The position numbers were made by a program, and so were the translations under genes. DNA of 64,000 nucleotides from a bacterium (GTDB lineage: Bacteria; JAJVIF01). Positions 62,468 through 64,000 of the stretch are shown one piece after another. Under the pieces are notes generated by a model. That model was not told the origin of the DNA. It made no database searches and worked only from the letters and a program-made list of their open reading frames with translations. Location of the stretch: assembly GCA_022072165.1 (NCBI GenBank), contig JAJVIF010000001.1:399353-463352 (forward strand), read 5' to 3'. Each line of letters begins with the position of its first letter. The stretch's first letter is position 1.

Positions 62468-62553
62468 GCAGTCCCCCGGCCAAACCCTCTTTCCCTGCAT
62501 CGGACTTCTATAATCATCACAGCACGCTCTGTCCGCTCCGGAGGCTCTCCCAT

Positions 62554-63444
62554 ATGCACCGACTGATCCCTCTGTCAGGCCGCTTCCTGTGTCTGCTCGG
62601 AGTTTGTTTGCTCTTCTCCGGAGCTGAAGCAAAAGCAGGAGAGGCGGAAAGCAGCGCGACCCTCCCACCCACCCCGACGCAGGTCGCCACCACCCTGCCG
62701 GAGGCCATCGACCTGCTCCAGGCGGCGGACCGTCTCTTCACGGACCAAAAAATCGGACGTCTCTCCGCGCGCGTGACTGTCTTCCGGGACCCCGCGAATC
62801 TGATCTCGATCAAGGCACTCCGGGAGGATCGGGTAAATGCGCCCGGATTGATCCCGCTCCAGGGGCGCTATGAGTACTGGTCACCAAATCGCTTCAACTT
62901 CTATCTCTTAGGGCTGCTGCTTGCGAGCAGCGAGGCGGAGCGCGGGGCGGTTCAGGGACTTACCAGTCCGCTGCTGCCCCTACCCGGAGGCGCACTCTCA
63001 TCAGACTTCGTTCACGAGCGGTTCCGGCTCCGGGTGAGCGGGACAGAGGAGTATGACCTCGGCAACAAGGAGAGCGTCGAGTGCTACGTCCTGCGGCTCA
63101 ATCCTGTGTCTTACGACCAGGAGTTCTTCAAGTCGCTGACGTACTACATCTCAGTGGAGCAGCCACACATCATCCGTGGGGTCCGGGCCAATTTTTCGGA
63201 TGGGGGCGGCTGGACCGGGACCGGCTGGGGGACCTTTCACTACCTGAAAGACCGCAGGGGGCGGCTGTTGCCGTTCATTGGCGAGGGGCAGATCAATTTC
63301 CAGAATCCCCAGCGCAAAGTGGTCCTCAAGGGGAAGTGGAGTGACTTCAAGACCAACGAGGAAGCGGCGGTCAATCCGGATGCCATTCTCAAGGATGCTC
63401 CTGTCGCACCCCTCGATCGCGAGTCGACTGTCCAGAAGCTCTAG
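62554..63444 (+). CDS. DUF1571-like secreted protein
   Basis: This 296-residue exported protein has a signal peptide (FLCLLGVCLLFSGAEAKAGE, probable SPI cleavage after AKA). The mature part is beta-rich with DRLFTDQKIGRLSARVTVFRDP, RLRVSGTEEYDL and WTGTGWGTFHYL. That matches the LolA/DUF1571 type of outer-membrane lipid-handling folds. I chose the ATG at 62554 because CCGGAGG is upstream; TATAAT at 62509-62514 is a likely -10. Its stop shares the CTAG palindrome with the convergent rpoN stop. Function unknown. Confidence 0.72.
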   Translation: MHRLIPLSGRFLCLLGVCLLFSGAEAKAGEAESSATLPPTPTQVATTLPEAIDLLQAADRLFTDQKIGRLSARVTVFRDPANLISIKALREDRVNAPGLIPLQGRYEYWSPNRFNFYLLGLLLASSEAERGAVQGLTSPLLPLPGGALSSDFVHERFRLRVSGTEEYDLGNKESVECYVLRLNPVSYDQEFFKSLTYYISVEQPHIIRGVRANFSDGGGWTGTGWGTFHYLKDRRGRLLPFIGEGQINFQNPQRKVVLKGKWSDFKTNEEAAVNPDAILKDAPVAPLDRESTVQKL

Positions 63445-64000
63445 TCTGTGGTGAGCGGCCGGGACTGGTCCCCTGAGCTACCCGGCGAAAGCGGTGGGGC
63501 GACGGGATTGAACTCCTGCTCCTCATCCACATCCAGGAACCGGTCCCGCGCTTGTCGCGCCACGCTTTCTGTGACTGGGGCTGGCGATCCATTGGTCTTT
63601 TGACTCCGTTTGGCCGGACCAGCGCCGCTGTTCTGCTCAGTCCGCTCCTCCCGCATGAGGGATCGCTTCCGTTGCCCCTTTGGAGGAATGCTGCCGATGT
63701 CGCGATACTTCGCCACGGTCCGCCGCGCTACTTCATATCCCCGACGGGTCAGTTCTGCTGAGATAGCCTGGTCGGAAAACATCTTCTCAGGTGTTTCATC
63801 CGCCAGGATCTGTCGAATCACTTCGATGACCACCTGCTGATAGTCGAAGAAGACCGTGAACGGCACCAGGCGGGCGTCGGGGAGTTGCACGAACTTGCCG
63901 TTCAGTGCGCGACTGATGGTGGAGGGATGGACTCCGACCACTTTCGCGAGATCTTCCTGCGTGAGCGGCTGAAGCCCCAGGACGCCCTGTGTCAGATAGG
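63441..64000 (-). CDS. rpoN: RNA polymerase sigma-54 factor, C-terminal part (5' end outside window)
   Basis: The gene enters from the right edge; its start is outside. The visible ~185 residues include the HTH core DNA-binding region (LAKVVGVHPSTISRALNGKFVQ) and the RpoN box ARRTVAKYR (63702-63728), which binds the -24 promoter element. An unusual ~85-residue Ser/Pro/charged tail follows the box, whereas most RpoN proteins end soon after it. Sigma-54 needs activator ATPases; none is in the window. The stop overlaps the convergent DUF1571 stop. Confidence 0.93.
   Translation of the reverse strand, partial: YLTQGVLGLQPLTQEDLAKVVGVHPSTISRALNGKFVQLPDARLVPFTVFFDYQQVVIEVIRQILADETPEKMFSDQAISAELTRRGYEVARRTVAKYRDIGSIPPKGQRKRSLMREERTEQNSGAGPAKRSQKTNGSPAPVTESVARQARDRFLDVDEEQEFNPVAPPLSPGSSGDQSRPLTTD

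Noticed and set aside
1-64000. CRISPR arrays, insertion sequences, prophage genes and attachment sites
   Set aside because: No regularly spaced repeats, transposase, integrase or phage structural motifs are visible anywhere on either strand; no direct repeat of a tRNA end was found.

Overview
This is a gene-dense stretch of a GC-rich bacterial chromosome (about 60% GC by eye), carrying housekeeping genes on both strands. I see no phage, transposon, CRISPR array or plasmid functions. The host looks like an uncultivated bacterium. It has a rod-shape MreBCD/PBP2 system, many lipobox (SPII) lipoproteins, sigma-54, a fmt-PASTA kinase neighbourhood known from Firmicutes-type genomes, and DUF4127, DUF1844, DUF92 and DUF1571 families. 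This mix suggests a deep-branching Terrabacteria-like or PVC/Armatimonadota-like lineage, but I cannot place it from sequence alone.

Layout. 1-7.9 kb: 3' part of a lytic transglycosylase, glmS, a QueD-type enzyme, tandem promoters driving a secreted subtilisin lipoprotein plus a carboxypeptidase-regulatory-like lipoprotein with a strong terminator, the SRP RNA gene, and a zinc-ribbon/HEAT-repeat protein. 8-12 kb: YtxH and DUF948 envelope proteins (minus), then dnaX-ybaB-recR (plus). 12-19 kb (minus): a small hypothetical, an ABC-2 exporter pair, a PASTA protein whose kinase domain is degenerate, fmt, and threonine aldolase. 19-23 kb (plus): long-form NfeD, an SPFH protein and MurG. 22.8-24.8 kb (minus): PilZ, a degenerate HD-GYP and DUF1844, which looks like a c-di-GMP-related group. 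25-30 kb: MoxR, SRPBCC, M3 peptidase, metallo-beta-lactamase, DUF2867. 30-37.5 kb (minus): two adjacent paralogous ~1,100-residue secreted lipoproteins. 37.6-44.3 kb: a 2-isopropylmalate/homocitrate synthase-type enzyme, UspA, alpha/beta hydrolase, hisS, a PaaG-like enoyl-CoA hydratase/isomerase, and an HNH nuclease beside tRNA-Ser(TGA). 44.5-51 kb: DUF255 thioredoxin-like protein, DUF4127, secG, an oppDF-type ATPase pair, tRNA-Leu(GAG). 51-55.2 kb (minus): mreB-mreC-mreD-mrdA. 55.5-64 kb: two small related lipoproteins, an XRE regulator with an unusual C-terminal domain, DUF92 and another membrane protein, pdxS, a YfhO-like membrane protein, a DUF1571 protein, and the 3' end of rpoN.

Most interesting signals: (i) a recurrent promoter layout in which a TAnnnT box lies 6-9 bases before a start codon that lacks a Shine-Dalgarno sequence, suggesting frequent leaderless mRNAs; (ii) several enzymes that have lost catalytic residues while keeping their fold and context (PASTA pseudokinase, NfeD protease domain without a lysine, HD-GYP missing two metal ligands); (iii) the twin giant lipoproteins; (iv) an XRE regulator fused to an extracellular-type beta domain behind a 77-bp inverted-repeat unit. 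I did not find a complete, clearly new multi-gene defence or mobile system.
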